64,000 bases of DNA. It comes from Sapria himalayana. Its lineage: Eukaryota > Streptophyta > Magnoliopsida > Malpighiales > Rafflesiaceae. Position numbers and translations under genes: made by a program. Location of the stretch: assembly GCA_029783825.1 (NCBI GenBank), contig JAREIK010002959.1, positions 27,401-91,400 of the forward strand, given 5' to 3'. Below are positions 38,865 to 52,160 of the stretch, piece after piece (position 1 is the first letter of the stretch; every line of letters starts with the position of its first letter). The notes under the pieces were generated by a model. That model made no database searches and had not been told where the DNA came from. It saw only the letters and a list, made by a program, of their open reading frames with translations.

Positions 38865-40284
38865 CTGAAAAAAAAAGATGACAAACATACTTATCAATGT
38901 CAATATTGATCGAAATGACAAATCTAGCTAAGATTAAAATTGATGAGACTATATGATTAGCCATCATAAAAATAAGTGTAAGCAATAGCAACCTTACATA
39001 CAGATTATATTAGATTTTACTTCTAAAGAAATGACAATCAATTTCAATATGCTTATGTTCTCGTTATATATCAAATTTGAATGCTTAGTTATTTGATCAT
39101 CACAGTCAAACATAGAAACTTTATCTATTTGATGCAATATATGAATATCAACTCTCATATAAAAATGACTATGACTAAGCATTCCACCTCTATATTCTTA
39201 ATGTAAAATCGATATCTATCTCAATTCGTTGAGGAAAACTTTCTAGGCACCAACATGACTCAAATGGGAACATGCCGCATGAATCTTGGCAGGCATGAGA
39301 TTATGTTTTATGAAATTCTCTGATAAATATATGGAATGGAAATATTAAATTATCATACATCTAATTCATAAAATAATAATAAAATTCAATTTTTTATTTA
39401 CTAGTATTAGTAAAACCCCAAATTTTACTTCCAAAAGATGAACACGTGAGCTCAATTAAACTCGAACTCAAAAAATAAACAACTTGACTCGAGCTCAATT
39501 GAACTCGAACTCTACTTGAGCTCAATTGAACTCGAACTCGACTCATATCATTAGCAGCCCTAATTATTTGTATGAAATACTACTACAAACTAATAAAATA
39601 TTATATGTACTATGTTATATATGGTTGATAATGCTAATAACACAAAAGAAACAAACATATTGATGATGATGATGATGATACTCATCCTATTAAAACAATA
39701 TTCATTAACTAAAAAAAGCACACCCATGATTGATATTTATTGATATTCTAAATTAATGAAAAAAAAAATGCATCATGTCATCACCAAATTAACATCATAG
39801 ATAGAAAAAAAATACCAAATAATAATGATCATAGTTGTTAGAAACTTGTGATACAAGAATTGATACAATAATACAACATATATTATTTAATGAAAATTAA
39901 TAGGTTTCACAATTTATATCTTTTTTTAAAACATATCTTACAATACAAATACCAAACATGATATGACATGTGATACTATGATATAACAATACATACATTC
40001 TAAACTATTTTCTATAATTAAAAAAAAATCAAATTAATTTTTCCAGTTAAAGAATTTATTATATTAATTATTCAAATACACAAAAGAATTTATATCTTAT
40101 ACAAAAGGTTACATTTTTATTATCATATACTATAATTTATACTTTTAATATACATTTATACAAATATATTTTTTTTCATATTTTTTACAACGTAAAAAAA
40201 CTAATGTTACATGATATGATATAATACATAATACCGAAAAATATAAAAAAGATATATGATATATTTTATGAGCTAACAACTATG
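38865..40284. other. CACTA B body, shared with element A
   Basis: Colinear with 1576-2971 of A with small indels, ending at CTATG (40280-40284). A local duplication around ACTCGAGCTCAATTGAACTC sits at 39486-39545. No gene recognised. Confidence 0.6.
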
Positions 40285-43256
40285 ATTATAATGCAGGGAA
40301 AGAAAATATAGACAAGAAAAGCAACATATATACATCACACACACACACACACACACACACAAAACTTGCATAGTATTTGAGAGGAGAATATAAGGGCTAG
40401 TGAATAAAACTAAAAAAAAAAGAAAAAGCAAAGCATCAACGTGAGCAAGCTAGGATTGAGTTTCTGAAGATAATGAAAGTTGGCTAAGGGAGACTAGAGT
40501 GAAGCTAAGAAATAACAACATAAAAGAAATAGTTTAGTTAGCCATCTGTAAACATGATTTCTCTAATGAAAAAAAAAATGCATAGATAAAAGAGAAACAC
40601 ATAAGCCGCTCTAATTCGATCAGGATTATGGTTGAGTTTCATAGTAACTAATGCCCAGTAATAAATGTGCCCAAGTGCAATGAGATAGAATTACTAAGAA
40701 AAGTTTCCAATAATCAACCTAGCGAAAAGATATCCTTTTTCTTTATTATTAAGATAAGGCATTAACCTTAAATATCCTATGATATCTATATTCATATCTT
40801 CCCTTGAATAAGAAAATTCTGATATATCACTTTACCTTTTATCGTTTAAAAAAGTCAATTCCCCTCATTTTCATTTTTAACATTGTGGTAGACTAGTCGA
40901 ACCCCAATGAGATAGAATTCTTAAGGATGTCTTGCTTTCCATGCCATGTGCTTCCTCCAATGCCAGATATGGGGCTGCCCTATATTATATAGCCAATCAT
41001 ATTCCTAAACAAGCTAATTAAGAGAAGTAAATGTTGCTCGTAGATAAAACTAGTTTAAATGAGAATGGTGATAATAATTACATGCAATTCTTGCTAGGGT
41101 GCTCATAGATATTAAGAGCTCTACGATCTTAAGTCGAATATTTGTTTATTTATGTTAAGTGGTGTGATGCTGAAAGCTCAATCGATTTATTTTGAACATA
41201 GGACATCCTTATGAATGCCCTAACTATTTATTTGCAAGGGCGGGGAGCAATCGAGAACAATGATGATAGATGGAACATTGATCCAACAGTTGAGCCTAAT
41301 GTGATAGAGATGAATAAGCTCATTTCCTTGAAAGGTTGTTTAACTAGTTGAAATAACACAGAGAGTTTCCCAACATATTTATTTGCATAGTTGAATGTCA
41401 AATGAAAGATGCAATGTGACAAATAAAAAAAATAGAATTGAAGAGGAACTTGAAGCCTTAAGCGCTAGGCTTGACCAATTCCCTTTTCTTTTTGAAAACA
41501 TAGGTGGGGAGGGGAAGGATAAAAATTTGTTTACCCGATTAGACTATTCCCATGTTACAAAATATTCTTCTTCAAATGAGCCTTAAAGGGAACATAGAAT
41601 ACTTTGTCTATTGTATTTTGTACATAAATATATATATATATAATCTATGGGCTGGTTGGCCTTTTGTTTTGAAGAATGAAAGCTTAGTTAGGATAACGAA
41701 GACAAATCCTTCCAACATAAGTTATTAAAACATTATTTGATATTACCAACAACAAAAAAGCATGGCTTCTCGCCCAAGGGCCCCTAGGGCTCTTTTAATT
41801 AATTGGCCTTGTATATAGTATCTCAACATATATAAAAGAAAGGCTGATCAAAAACATATCTACAAAGCCTTTGTATATATGATATCATTAAAGGTGAATA
41901 CTATTTTAAGAAGAATACTAAAATAGCCCTACAATCAAACTTGCCACCTAAGGACCAAGTCCATCACATCATACCACCAACCTCCAATCTATATTACGTA
42001 ATAACTATTTATATTTAGAATGAATTTATTATTGTGATTACAATTATTGGGCTATTTTAGGTTGATTGTCATTGAATAAGAGTTGGTGAGAGAAGTTGTG
42101 ATGAAAAATACTATGAAAAATCAAGATCTTTTAACAATGTCATTATTATGCAAAATCAAGGCCCTTTTTATATTTGCCAAAGCCATGGAAAATCAAAACT
42201 CTCGTCATTATGTATAATTAGTCGAGGTATTCTTCTTCACGATACACACACGAAATTAGCATAATTATTTCAGCAACATAAATAACTAAAGTAAAAATCA
42301 ATGAGATTATTAAAGTGGCATTATCTAGTAAATAACACTTCAAATGACATGATAGATTTTACTCAAAATGCAAACATAATTAAAGGTCATCAAAACTAAT
42401 ATGATTGTGTTTTAACTCCTTGTTGATTTTTATCTAGTAAAAACCATCTACTAGATAAAACATTCAATTAGTAATGGGTGTAACAAAGTTCAATTGGATA
42501 ACTTTCAAACAAGATCCAAAGCCGCGTTAATGGTAATTCACATATTGTGGTTATTTAAAGCATCTACTCCTTGAATTGGAGCATGAAAAATGTCAGCACC
42601 AGACGATGATATCCATGTGGTGTTTATTTACATTGGGTAATTAGGTAACATATAATCAACTATGGATAGCATTAGACATTATGACAAACCTACAGGTTTG
42701 AGCTCATACTTTCAAGTAGGTAGACATCAAATACACAAGTTCTAGTTGTAGAATAGCATTAGCTAAATAAACAAAATCAATTAACAGAAATAATAATAAA
42801 TTGTTAGAAGAATATGGAAAACTATATAAATACATATAATAACTATTTAAAATAAAAAAGGAAAAATTCTTAAAATGTAAAGAGATGTTTTATCTCTAAT
42901 TTTCTTTAGGCAATTTTACTGAAATAGGATGAATGCTTTTATTAAAATGCAACTTTCAATTAGAACCTAGCTTTTTGATTGGGGCGAAATGATAAATTTG
43001 ATCATTTTGATTATTAATTATCTTTGTTTAAATTATTTTTTTTTGCTTAAATTTGTTAAAGGTGTGATCCGTTATTTTATAAGGTATGAATATTAAAATG
43101 AGATATTTGATTTTTTTTGAGAAATGCATAATTAGTTTTTCTAAAGTTAATAATTAGTATATTAGAAATCCATGAATTAATGAAAAATAAAATAAATTCT
43201 ATTTTGGTGCACTATTTAAAGTTAAATTAAAGCATTGTGTGTGTGTGTGTGTGAGC

Positions 43257-43289
<33 letters not shown>

Positions 43290-43447
43290 TACATATACAT
43301 ATATGCATATATAAATAAATATATATAAACAAGTATGTATACACACACACACACACACATATAAACTTGTAAATCTAGATTTCTATATATATGTTATCAA
43401 AATTGTTTTTTTATAAAGTTTATGTAGGCTTATATATATATATATAC

Positions 43448-43491
<44 letters not shown>

Positions 43492-44028
43492 TAATGAATA
43501 TATACATATGTATATATATAAAACTTATATATAACATATGTTTATAAATATTTATTTATATATATAATCATATGCGTTAGATTTATCAAATTCAAAGACC
43601 ATAACAAGAATTTTTTATATGTTCACTTTTTAAAGCTTCATTGAGACTTGCAATCACATAAGGTTTGCCATCATCTTCTTATCTCACTTCAATGTTTATA
43701 GTGATTCAATTTGTTTGGCTTGTTCTTTTACCTTAGCCACTTGAATACTAAATATCCATAGTTTATAAGAGTTTAAAACATGTTTGTTTTTTTATGATGA
43801 TATTTTTGGTATGTTTTAGGCCATTATTTGAGCTTAGAAGAGGTTGAAAGTACAATCAAAACTATAAAGCATTAAAATCATTATAAAAATGAAGTTTTAA
43901 GTACTTGCATAAATTCGTTAAATATCAAAAACCTAGTTTATACAATAAGCCAAAGGGATTACTCATTGAATATATCTTGTCCCATGAAATTAAAAAGGAC
44001 TTACGAACTTTTAGAGTTTGCATCTATG
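40285..44028. other. segment private to CACTA element B, 3.7 kb
   Basis: Absent from A, where CTATG (2967-2971) continues straight into GAAAGATAAC. In B, CTATG occurs on both sides (40280-40284 and 44024-44028). The segment does not start TG or end CA and shows no terminal inverted repeat, so a deletion from A between 5-bp direct repeats fits at least as well as an insertion into B. It holds a CA run (about 40337-40361), TG/TA/CA microsatellites (43235-43500), and a frame at 41395-41586 with RIEEELEALSARLDQ that I cannot assign. Confidence 0.6.
43235..43500. repeat. TG/TA/CA microsatellite cluster
   Basis: TG run at 43236-43252, TA run at 43257-43282, CA run at 43341-43359 and TG run at 43450-43489. 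Confidence 0.95.
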
Positions 44029-44723
44029 GGAAGATAACTTTTTGTTATTGGAGTTGATATAACTTGCCTAGGCAAAAGGCTATGATAGCTATTGAAGTTG
44101 AGAGTTTTTAATTTATACCAAATACTAAAATCAATCCAATTACCTAATCCTCCCTCTATTTTTTGAGCTTTTAGATTTTTCTTTTTAGTCAATTGATTGT
44201 TAATAAAAATTATAATAGTATTATAAAATAAAAGAAAAAACTCGTATTACTATTTTTTTTTTTCATATATTGGATTTGAGTTTCTATTCAAGAATAATGT
44301 TTGTGTTTTTGTCCGTAAGCTTTCTTCTTCTCTTCTTTCTTGCATGCTTCTTTTTATTTTCATAATGATTTGTTTGTGTAAAAATATATCCTTCTCTTTA
44401 TAATTCCTCATTTGTGCTTCTATTCATTTTTGATTTCTAATAATTCTTCTTTAATATGTCTTTTTACTTCAGTAAGAATAACATTAGTTTTTTATTTTTC
44501 TCTATAACTCATTTTTGAAAACATTTCTATAACTACTCATTTTGTTTTAATTATATTCAGGCATCCCAAACACACACACACACACACACACACTCATGTA
44601 TATGTGTGTGTGTGTGTCTGCATAAATATGTGCAGACACATTTATTTACATATATAGTATACATACAAACATACATATGTATGTATATATTTATATAAAA
44701 AAATATATTCACATAAATCTAAT

Positions 44724-44769
<46 letters not shown>

Positions 44770-45117
44770 CAAACATACACATATGTATGTATGTATTTAT
44801 TTATGTATTTATACAAACATACACATATACACAACCATATATATACATTATATAAATAAATAATAATATATATATATATACATATATACATACATACATA
44901 TATATATATAAGATATATATGCTTAACAAATATCACTGTTAGATTTTCCTTTAAATGATCTTAAAGTCACTACAAGCAGGTTTTTAATCTTCTCTATGTA
45001 ATAATTTCATTTTTATACAAAAAATATTCAAATAAAGTTAATTTTTTAAATAAAATAAATAGTACTAAAGTATGATTATATATATATATATATATATATT
45101 AAAATACATAAAATTAA
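44029..45117. other. CACTA B body with empty MITE site and microsatellites
   Basis: Colinear with 2972-4737 of A but lacking the MITE; the unoccupied TAA is at 44401-44403. It holds CA/TG tracts near 44570-44620 and 44724-44742, and TA tracts near 44743-44769 and 44868-44912. Confidence 0.8.
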
Positions 45118-46499
45118 ACAGTAAAAGAACAAAGATTACACTGAAATTTTTTGAAATCAATAAACCCTAAAAAAACTAAATAGTAAAAGAACAATTACAC
45201 TGAAATTTTTTGTTTCATTAATGGCGTAGAGTTAAGATAATATATGTGAAATGAAAATAGAAGAAAAAATAAGCAAATTTGGGGGAAAATAAAATAAAAT
45301 TAATACCCGAATATTCTATAAAAATGAAAACTGCTAGTGGTAATCAAATTGAGAGAGAAGGAGATATGTATATAGTATTCGAAGGAGAAGAACAATGAAA
45401 TTATTACTTTGGTAACGAAGATGAGATAGATTTCTAGGTTGCTCCCTTGCGTTACGGCTCTCCTTCGTAATTTGAGAGAAAATTTTTTAGCATTTTTTTT
45501 ATGAAACCTTATATATATACTAAACTGTTATAAAATAAAATACAAAAAAATAACACTAAAATAAATTTATAAAAAATAAATAATTTAAATAAAATAAAAG
45601 AAAAAGATTTTTATTTAACCACAAATGATATTATTTAATAAATAAATAAAATAATATTATATAATAATAAAGTATTCACACACACATATATATATTATAT
45701 GGTTATAAATTTATAAGAATTCAATTTATTTTTTATTAATATAATATGAAATAATTATAAAAGCATATAATTTGAATCTTATCATCATTTTAAATTTTAA
45801 TGTTTTGAAGTATTTATTTTATAACCACACTGAAATATTAATTTTTAAAATCATCAAATTTTTTTTGATATAATTAAAACATTAATATATTAATTTTAAA
45901 ATGACAACTTTTTTTCTATAAAATTTAATGAAAAACTAATATTTTTTTTTATAATTCAAAAATTAATAATCTTAGTCATCATTTTTTAAAAAATTTTTAT
46001 AATCATAAAAATATTATTTTATACTTTTATTTTTATAAATATTTACTTGTTTATTCGTTTATTCATATATTTTTATAATTGTTTTTAATCAAATAATTGT
46101 TTATTTTAGTTTTTTATTAGTTGTAATTTTTATTTATTTTTATTTATTAATTAAAATATTTAATAAATAGTATAATTATATAATAAATTATATAATGTTT
46201 TGTAATACAAATATTTAAATATCATAAATAAATATTTCAAATAAAATTAAGTATAAAATTTTAATTAAATTATAATCAAAAAATAATTATTTTAGTCATA
46301 TTTAATATAAATTTTTATTCGTATTTATATATTTATTAATTTTAATTAAAATATCATATTTTAATTATTATATGAGAATATTGTCACTCAACAATTGCTC
46401 ATCTATAGACCATGAGATATCTTTAATATAGAAAATTATATAAAATATTTAAATAAATAATAAAAAAAATATCATTAAAGATTAGAAATGAAAATTATA
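45118..46499. other. CACTA B right body, non-coding, shared with A
   Basis: Colinear with 10969-12279 of element A. Contains a local duplication near 45150-45210 (TAGTAAAAGAACA and TTACACTGAAATTTTTTG twice). Very AT-rich; nothing coding seen. Confidence 0.6.
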
Positions 46500-47565
46500 A
46501 CTAACCCAAATAGCTAGGGAAAATTCCCTAACTAAATGCATATATTTTGATAAAATAAATATTTAAAAAATTATTGATTCTAATTATATAAAAACTAATA
46601 AAAAAATAAATTCAGATAATTATTTAATGACGGATTTAAATTTGATAGTAAAATTCAGTCGTGAAATTCATCGTTAATAATTAACTAGGAAAATTCTGCA
46701 GCTAAATCAAGGATTTAATTAGCAATGGAAACTACGTCGCTAAATCTATCACTAAATAGAGGATTTAATTAGGAAGGGAAAATCTGTAGCTAAATCCATC
46801 GTTAAATCGAGGATTTATTTAGTAAGGAAAAATATGTCGCTAAATCTATCGCTAATTTTAAGCTTTTATTAGCGAGGGATATTATGTCGCTAAATTCGTC
46901 GCTAAATCAAGAATTTATTTAGCAAGGGAAAATCTGTCGAAAATTCATCACGAAATCAAGGATTTTATTAGCAAGGGAAAATCCGTCGCTAAATCCATTG
47001 CTAATTTCAGGCATTTATTAGCGAGTGATATTTTATCGCTAAATCAGTCACTAAATCAAAAATTTATTTAGCAAGGGAAAATCTGTTGCTATATCCATCA
47101 CAAAATCAAGAATTTAATTAGCAAGGGAAAATCTGTAACTAAATCCGTGACTAAATCGAGGATTTAAATAGTAAGGGAAAATCCACCGCGAAATCCATTT
47201 CTAAATCAAGAATTTAATTAGAAAAGAAAAATCTGTGACTAAATTGTCGCTAAATCTAAATATTTAATTAGCAAGGGAAAATATGTCGCTAAATCTGTCG
47301 CTAATTTCAAGCTTTTATTAGCGATGGATATTCCATCACTAAATCCCATGCTTTTCTTATGCAAAATTTACAGAAATCTTCGGCCGCTAATATGTCGCTA
47401 AATCCCTCACTTTTCTTGAACAGAATTTATGAAAAATTTTCCGTGGCTAATCCGTTACTATTTTTTTTTTCAAGGAAAAATCATAAATCCCTTGCTATTT
47501 CCTAGCTAATGCATTACTATTTAGCTAGGGATTGAGCCCTAGCTAAAATGATTTTTCTTGTAGTA
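46500..47565. repeat. right subterminal repeats and terminus of CACTA B
   Basis: About fifteen degenerate repeats with AATTAGCAAGGGAAAATC and GTCGCTAAATC cores, then CTAGGGATTGAGCCCTAGCT and the terminus. The array is longer than the one in A (about 1.07 against 0.67 kb), so repeat number has changed since A and B split. Confidence 0.85.
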
Positions 47566-50500
47566 TATGACTATATAAATATATAACTATATGACTATAT
47601 GACTATATGACTATATAACTATCTGATTATCTATCTGACTATCTGACAATCAAACTATAAGACTCTCAACCTATATAACTATTTGATTATATGACTATCT
47701 GACTACCTGACTATATGACTATCTGATTATTTTACTATCTGACTATCTGACTACATGACTATATGACTAAATGACTATATGACTATCTGACTAAATGACT
47801 ATATGACTATATGACTATATGACTATATGACTATATGACTATATAATAATCTGACTATATGACTATATGACTATCAGACTATATGACTATATGAGTAACT
47901 GACTATATGACAATCTGACTATATGATTATATGACTATCTGACTATCTGACTATTTGACTATATAACTATCTGTCTAAATGACTATCTGACTATATAACT
48001 ATCTGACTATAAAATAAATGCTTATATTACTATAATACTATTTGCTTATATGACTATATGACTATATCACGATCTAATTATATGACTATATGACTATCTG
48101 ACTATCTGACTATATGACTATATGACTATCTGACTATATGACTATATGACTATATGAATATCCAACTATCTAAATATCTAACTATATGACTATATGACTA
48201 TATGATTATCTAACAAAATGACTATCTGACTATATGACTTTCTCACAATATGACTATATGACCGTATGAGGATATGACTATATGACTATCATACTATCTA
48301 ACTATCTGACATATATGACTATATGACTATATAAACTATTTAACTATGTGACTATATAACTATATGACTATATAACAATATGACGATCTTACGATATGAC
48401 TATACGAATATCTTACTATATAACTTTCTAACTTTCTTACTAATTGACTATGTGAATATACGACTATATGAATATCTAACTATGAATATCTGATTATCTG
48501 ATTACCTGAATAAATGACTATATGACTATATGACCATGATTATATACTATATGACTATGTGACTATATGACTTTCTATCTATCTGACTATATGACGATAT
48601 AACTATTTAACTATATGACTATCCGACTTTATGACTAATTGACTATCTAACTGTCTATCTGACTATATGACTATTTAACTATGACTATATGGCTATATGA
48701 GTATATAACTATATGACTATCTGGATATATTACTATATTACTATATGACTATATGAATATATGACTATCTAACTATATGAATATATGACTATATGACTAT
48801 ATGAATATATGACTATATTACTACATAAATATCTGACTACTAACTATATGACTATATGACTATATAACTATATGTCTATATGACTATCTGACTATATGAC
48901 TATCTGACTATATGACTATATGACTATATGACTATCTAACTATCTGAATATATGAGTATATAACATTTTGAAATATATGACTATATGAATATATGACTGA
49001 CTATATGATTTTATGACTATATGACTAACTATATGACTCTATGACTATCTGACTATCTGACTATATGACTATATGACCATATGACTATATGACTATGTGA
49101 CTATATGAGTCTCTAACTATATGACTATATGAATAAATGAAAATATGATTATATGACAATATGGCTATAATACTAAATGACTATGACTATAATGCTTTAT
49201 GACTATATGACTATATGACTATATGTCTATATCACTATATGACTATATGACAATATGAGTATATGACTATATGATGATATGACTATATGACTATATGAAT
49301 ATATGACTATATGACTAAGTGACTATATGATTATATGACTATATGAATATCTGACTATATGATTATCTTACTATATGACTTTCTGACTTTCTCACTAATT
49401 AACTATATGAATATAAGACTATAAGACTATATAACTATCGACTATATGATTATATGATTATTTGACTATCTGAATAAATAACTATATGAATATATGACTA
49501 TGACTATCTAACTATATGACTATCTGACTATATGACTATATGACTATCTATCTGACTATATGATGATATAATTATTTAATTTTTATGACTATCCGACTTT
49601 ATGAATAAATGACTACCTGACTATATGACTTTATGACTATCTGAATATATTATTATATTACTATATGACTATATGACTAAGTGAATATATTACTATATTA
49701 CTATTTGAATATATGACAATATTACTACATGACTATCTGACTACTGATTATATGACTATATGAATATATGACTATTTGAATATATGTCTATATGACTATA
49801 TGACTATCTTACTATATAACTATATGACTATCTGACTATCTAACTATCTGACTATCTAACTATCTGAATATATGACTATATAACAATCTGATATATATGA
49901 CTATATGAATATATGATTATCTGAATATCTGACTATATGACTATATGACTATATGACTATATGACACTATAACTATATGACTCTATGACTATCTGACTAT
50001 ATGACTATATGACTCTCTAACTATATGAATATATGACTATATGATTATATGACTTTAAGACTATATGACTATATGATTATATGACTTTAAGACTATATGA
50101 CTATCTGGCTATATCACTATATGTCTATATGATTATATCACTATTTGACTATATGACTATATGACTATCTGACTATATCAATATATGTCTATATGTCTAT
50201 ATGACTATATGACCATATGACTATATGACTATATGACTATATCATTATCTTACTATATGACTATATGACTATCTGAATATATGACTATACGACTATTTGA
50301 CTATATGATTATATGGTTATTTGATAATCTGAATCTATGACTATATGACTATTTGACTCTATGACTATATGACTATCTGACACTATGACTATATGACTAT
50401 CTGATTATATCACTATCTGACTATATCACTATCTGACTATATGACTATATAATTATGACTATATGACTTTATGACTATATGACTATCTAACTATATGACT

Positions 50501-51030
50501 ATATGATATATGACTATTTGACTATATGACTATATGACTATCTCACTATATGACTATATTACTATGTCTATATGACTATATCCATATATGATTATATGAC
50601 TCTATGATTATATGACTATATGCCTATATGACTATATGCCTTTATTACTATATTACTCTATGACTATATGATTATATGCCTATATACCTATATTACTATA
50701 TGCCTATATGATTATATGTATATATGACTAAATTCCTATGTCTATAAGACTTTATGCTTATATGTTTATATGCATATATGACTATATGACTATATTACTT
50801 TGACTATATGACTATATGACTATATGTCTATATGACTATATGACATAGTGACAATATAAGCATATCTTAATATGGCTATATTACTATATGACTATTTGAC
50901 ACTATGACTCTATGACTATACTACTATACGAATATATGACTATATGACTATCAGACTATTCAACTATATTACTATATGACTATTTGACTATATGACTATA
51001 TGACTATACGATTATATAACACTATGACAT
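47566..51030. repeat. octamer array, 3.5 kb, right of CACTA B
   Basis: The same octamer array, resuming with TATGACTATATA directly after the CACTA end. It contains a higher-order duplication of about 0.97 kb (TATCCGACTTTATGA near 48620 and again near 49590). It ends near 51030 at an abrupt junction with unrelated sequence. Confidence 0.97.
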
Positions 51031-51653
51031 AGTCTCTTGGAGCTAATTAAAGTTTAGCGAAGTCAAGAGGGCAGTTTAAACATGTTTTAATGGCTGACAA
51101 AAACATTTCTTTCATCAACAAGCAAGAAAGTAAATCTTCCATTAAAAGACCTTATCATGTTATTGATTTCAGAGACCTATATAAATATCACCCTAAATAG
51201 TACTTTTCTATATGGTTAATACTGATTCGATTCTATTTATCTTTACATCTGTAGTTTCTCCGTGTCTGGATTCTCTGACACTATTTGGGTATTGATATGA
51301 ATATTTGTTATCTTCCCTAGCAATTGAAGGAGCTCAACTTTTAGTGCATAGTTGATGATTTTATCATTCTGTGTTTTTAAGTCGGAAATGATTTTCTTTC
51401 GCACATGCCCTCCTTGGAAATCCATGAGGTTTTTCACTGAGCTTTTTTTTATAGAAAACAATGATTTTGATGCGCTAATTCAAAATAAAAAAAATGAAAT
51501 TAGTGAACATAAAAAATAATGAGTGCATACGTATGTATATATGAGTATATGTGACATATATATGAGTATATACATAAGTGGGTGCATATATTTTTTTGTA
51601 GACAATAATATATTGTCATACACACACACACTCATTTATACACACACACACTC

Positions 51654-51686
<33 letters not shown>

Positions 51687-52160
51687 TAAATATATAATTG
51701 CTCGAGCTGGTTTGGGCATCATCGTGCATTACTTACCGATAAAGTTCATAAAAATCATGAATATTAGACCTTCCCCTAAGCTGTGGCTTTAAGATATTTC
51801 TGTTCTAAGCCAACTAGGAAGATAGAGGTTAGTCTTAAATCTCTTTGTGATTGTGTAGATATTCAATTATCACATGGTACAATGTCGTAGGTTCTGCATT
51901 GATTGGCTCTAAATGTACTAGGTCTTAGGATGACGATGATGATGATGCTCGTTTAGTGTTATCTAATTTTATTAGATTTCACAAAACTGTATTCAATCGG
52001 AAGGAAAAATGTAAATTACCAAATTTTTTACAGGCCGCGAATGCTATAAGGAATATCATGTCATGTTTTGAGAGAAGCAGTTAGTTGTCTAATCAAAAAT
52101 TCGCTCAATATCAAAATGAGTGGTTGGTGATGAAGTTTATCAGGCGAGCATCATCGCCCG
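51031..52160. other. unrecognised segment between octamer array and CACTA C
   Basis: Ordinary-complexity DNA with CA runs at about 51619-51683. A 72-codon minus-strand frame (51461-51243) contains GGHVRKKIISDLKTQNDK and VELLQLLGK. A plus-strand stretch near 51110-51200 reads KRPYHVIDFRDLYKYHP. I recognise neither. It could be internal sequence of CACTA C, possibly another captured piece, or the host DNA bounding the array. Confidence 0.45.

Larger units (their letters stand above)
34265..47565 (+). mobile_element. complete CACTA (En/Spm-like) element B, 13.3 kb, TSD TAT
   Basis: The left end is CACTACAACAAAAATCC at 34265 and the right end is ATTTTTCTTGTAGTA at 47565. Flanks are TAT on both sides (34262-34264 and 47566-47568), the 3-bp duplication expected of CACTA elements, and joining them restores an octamer register. 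Both ends have CTAGGGA/GTCGCTAA subterminal repeats. Next to the left end are three tandem units with GC-rich triplet blocks, then a captured PP5 fragment (minus strand), then AT-rich body. No TnpA or TnpD gene was recognised, so movement would need proteins from elsewhere. The last base of the right end is A where G is expected. Confidence 0.9.

Noticed and set aside
40285..44028. Considered as an LTR retrotransposon because of the 5-bp CTATG on both sides
   Set aside because: It has no TG...CA ends, no LTR pair and no retroelement domain; microhomology deletion in the sibling is equally good.
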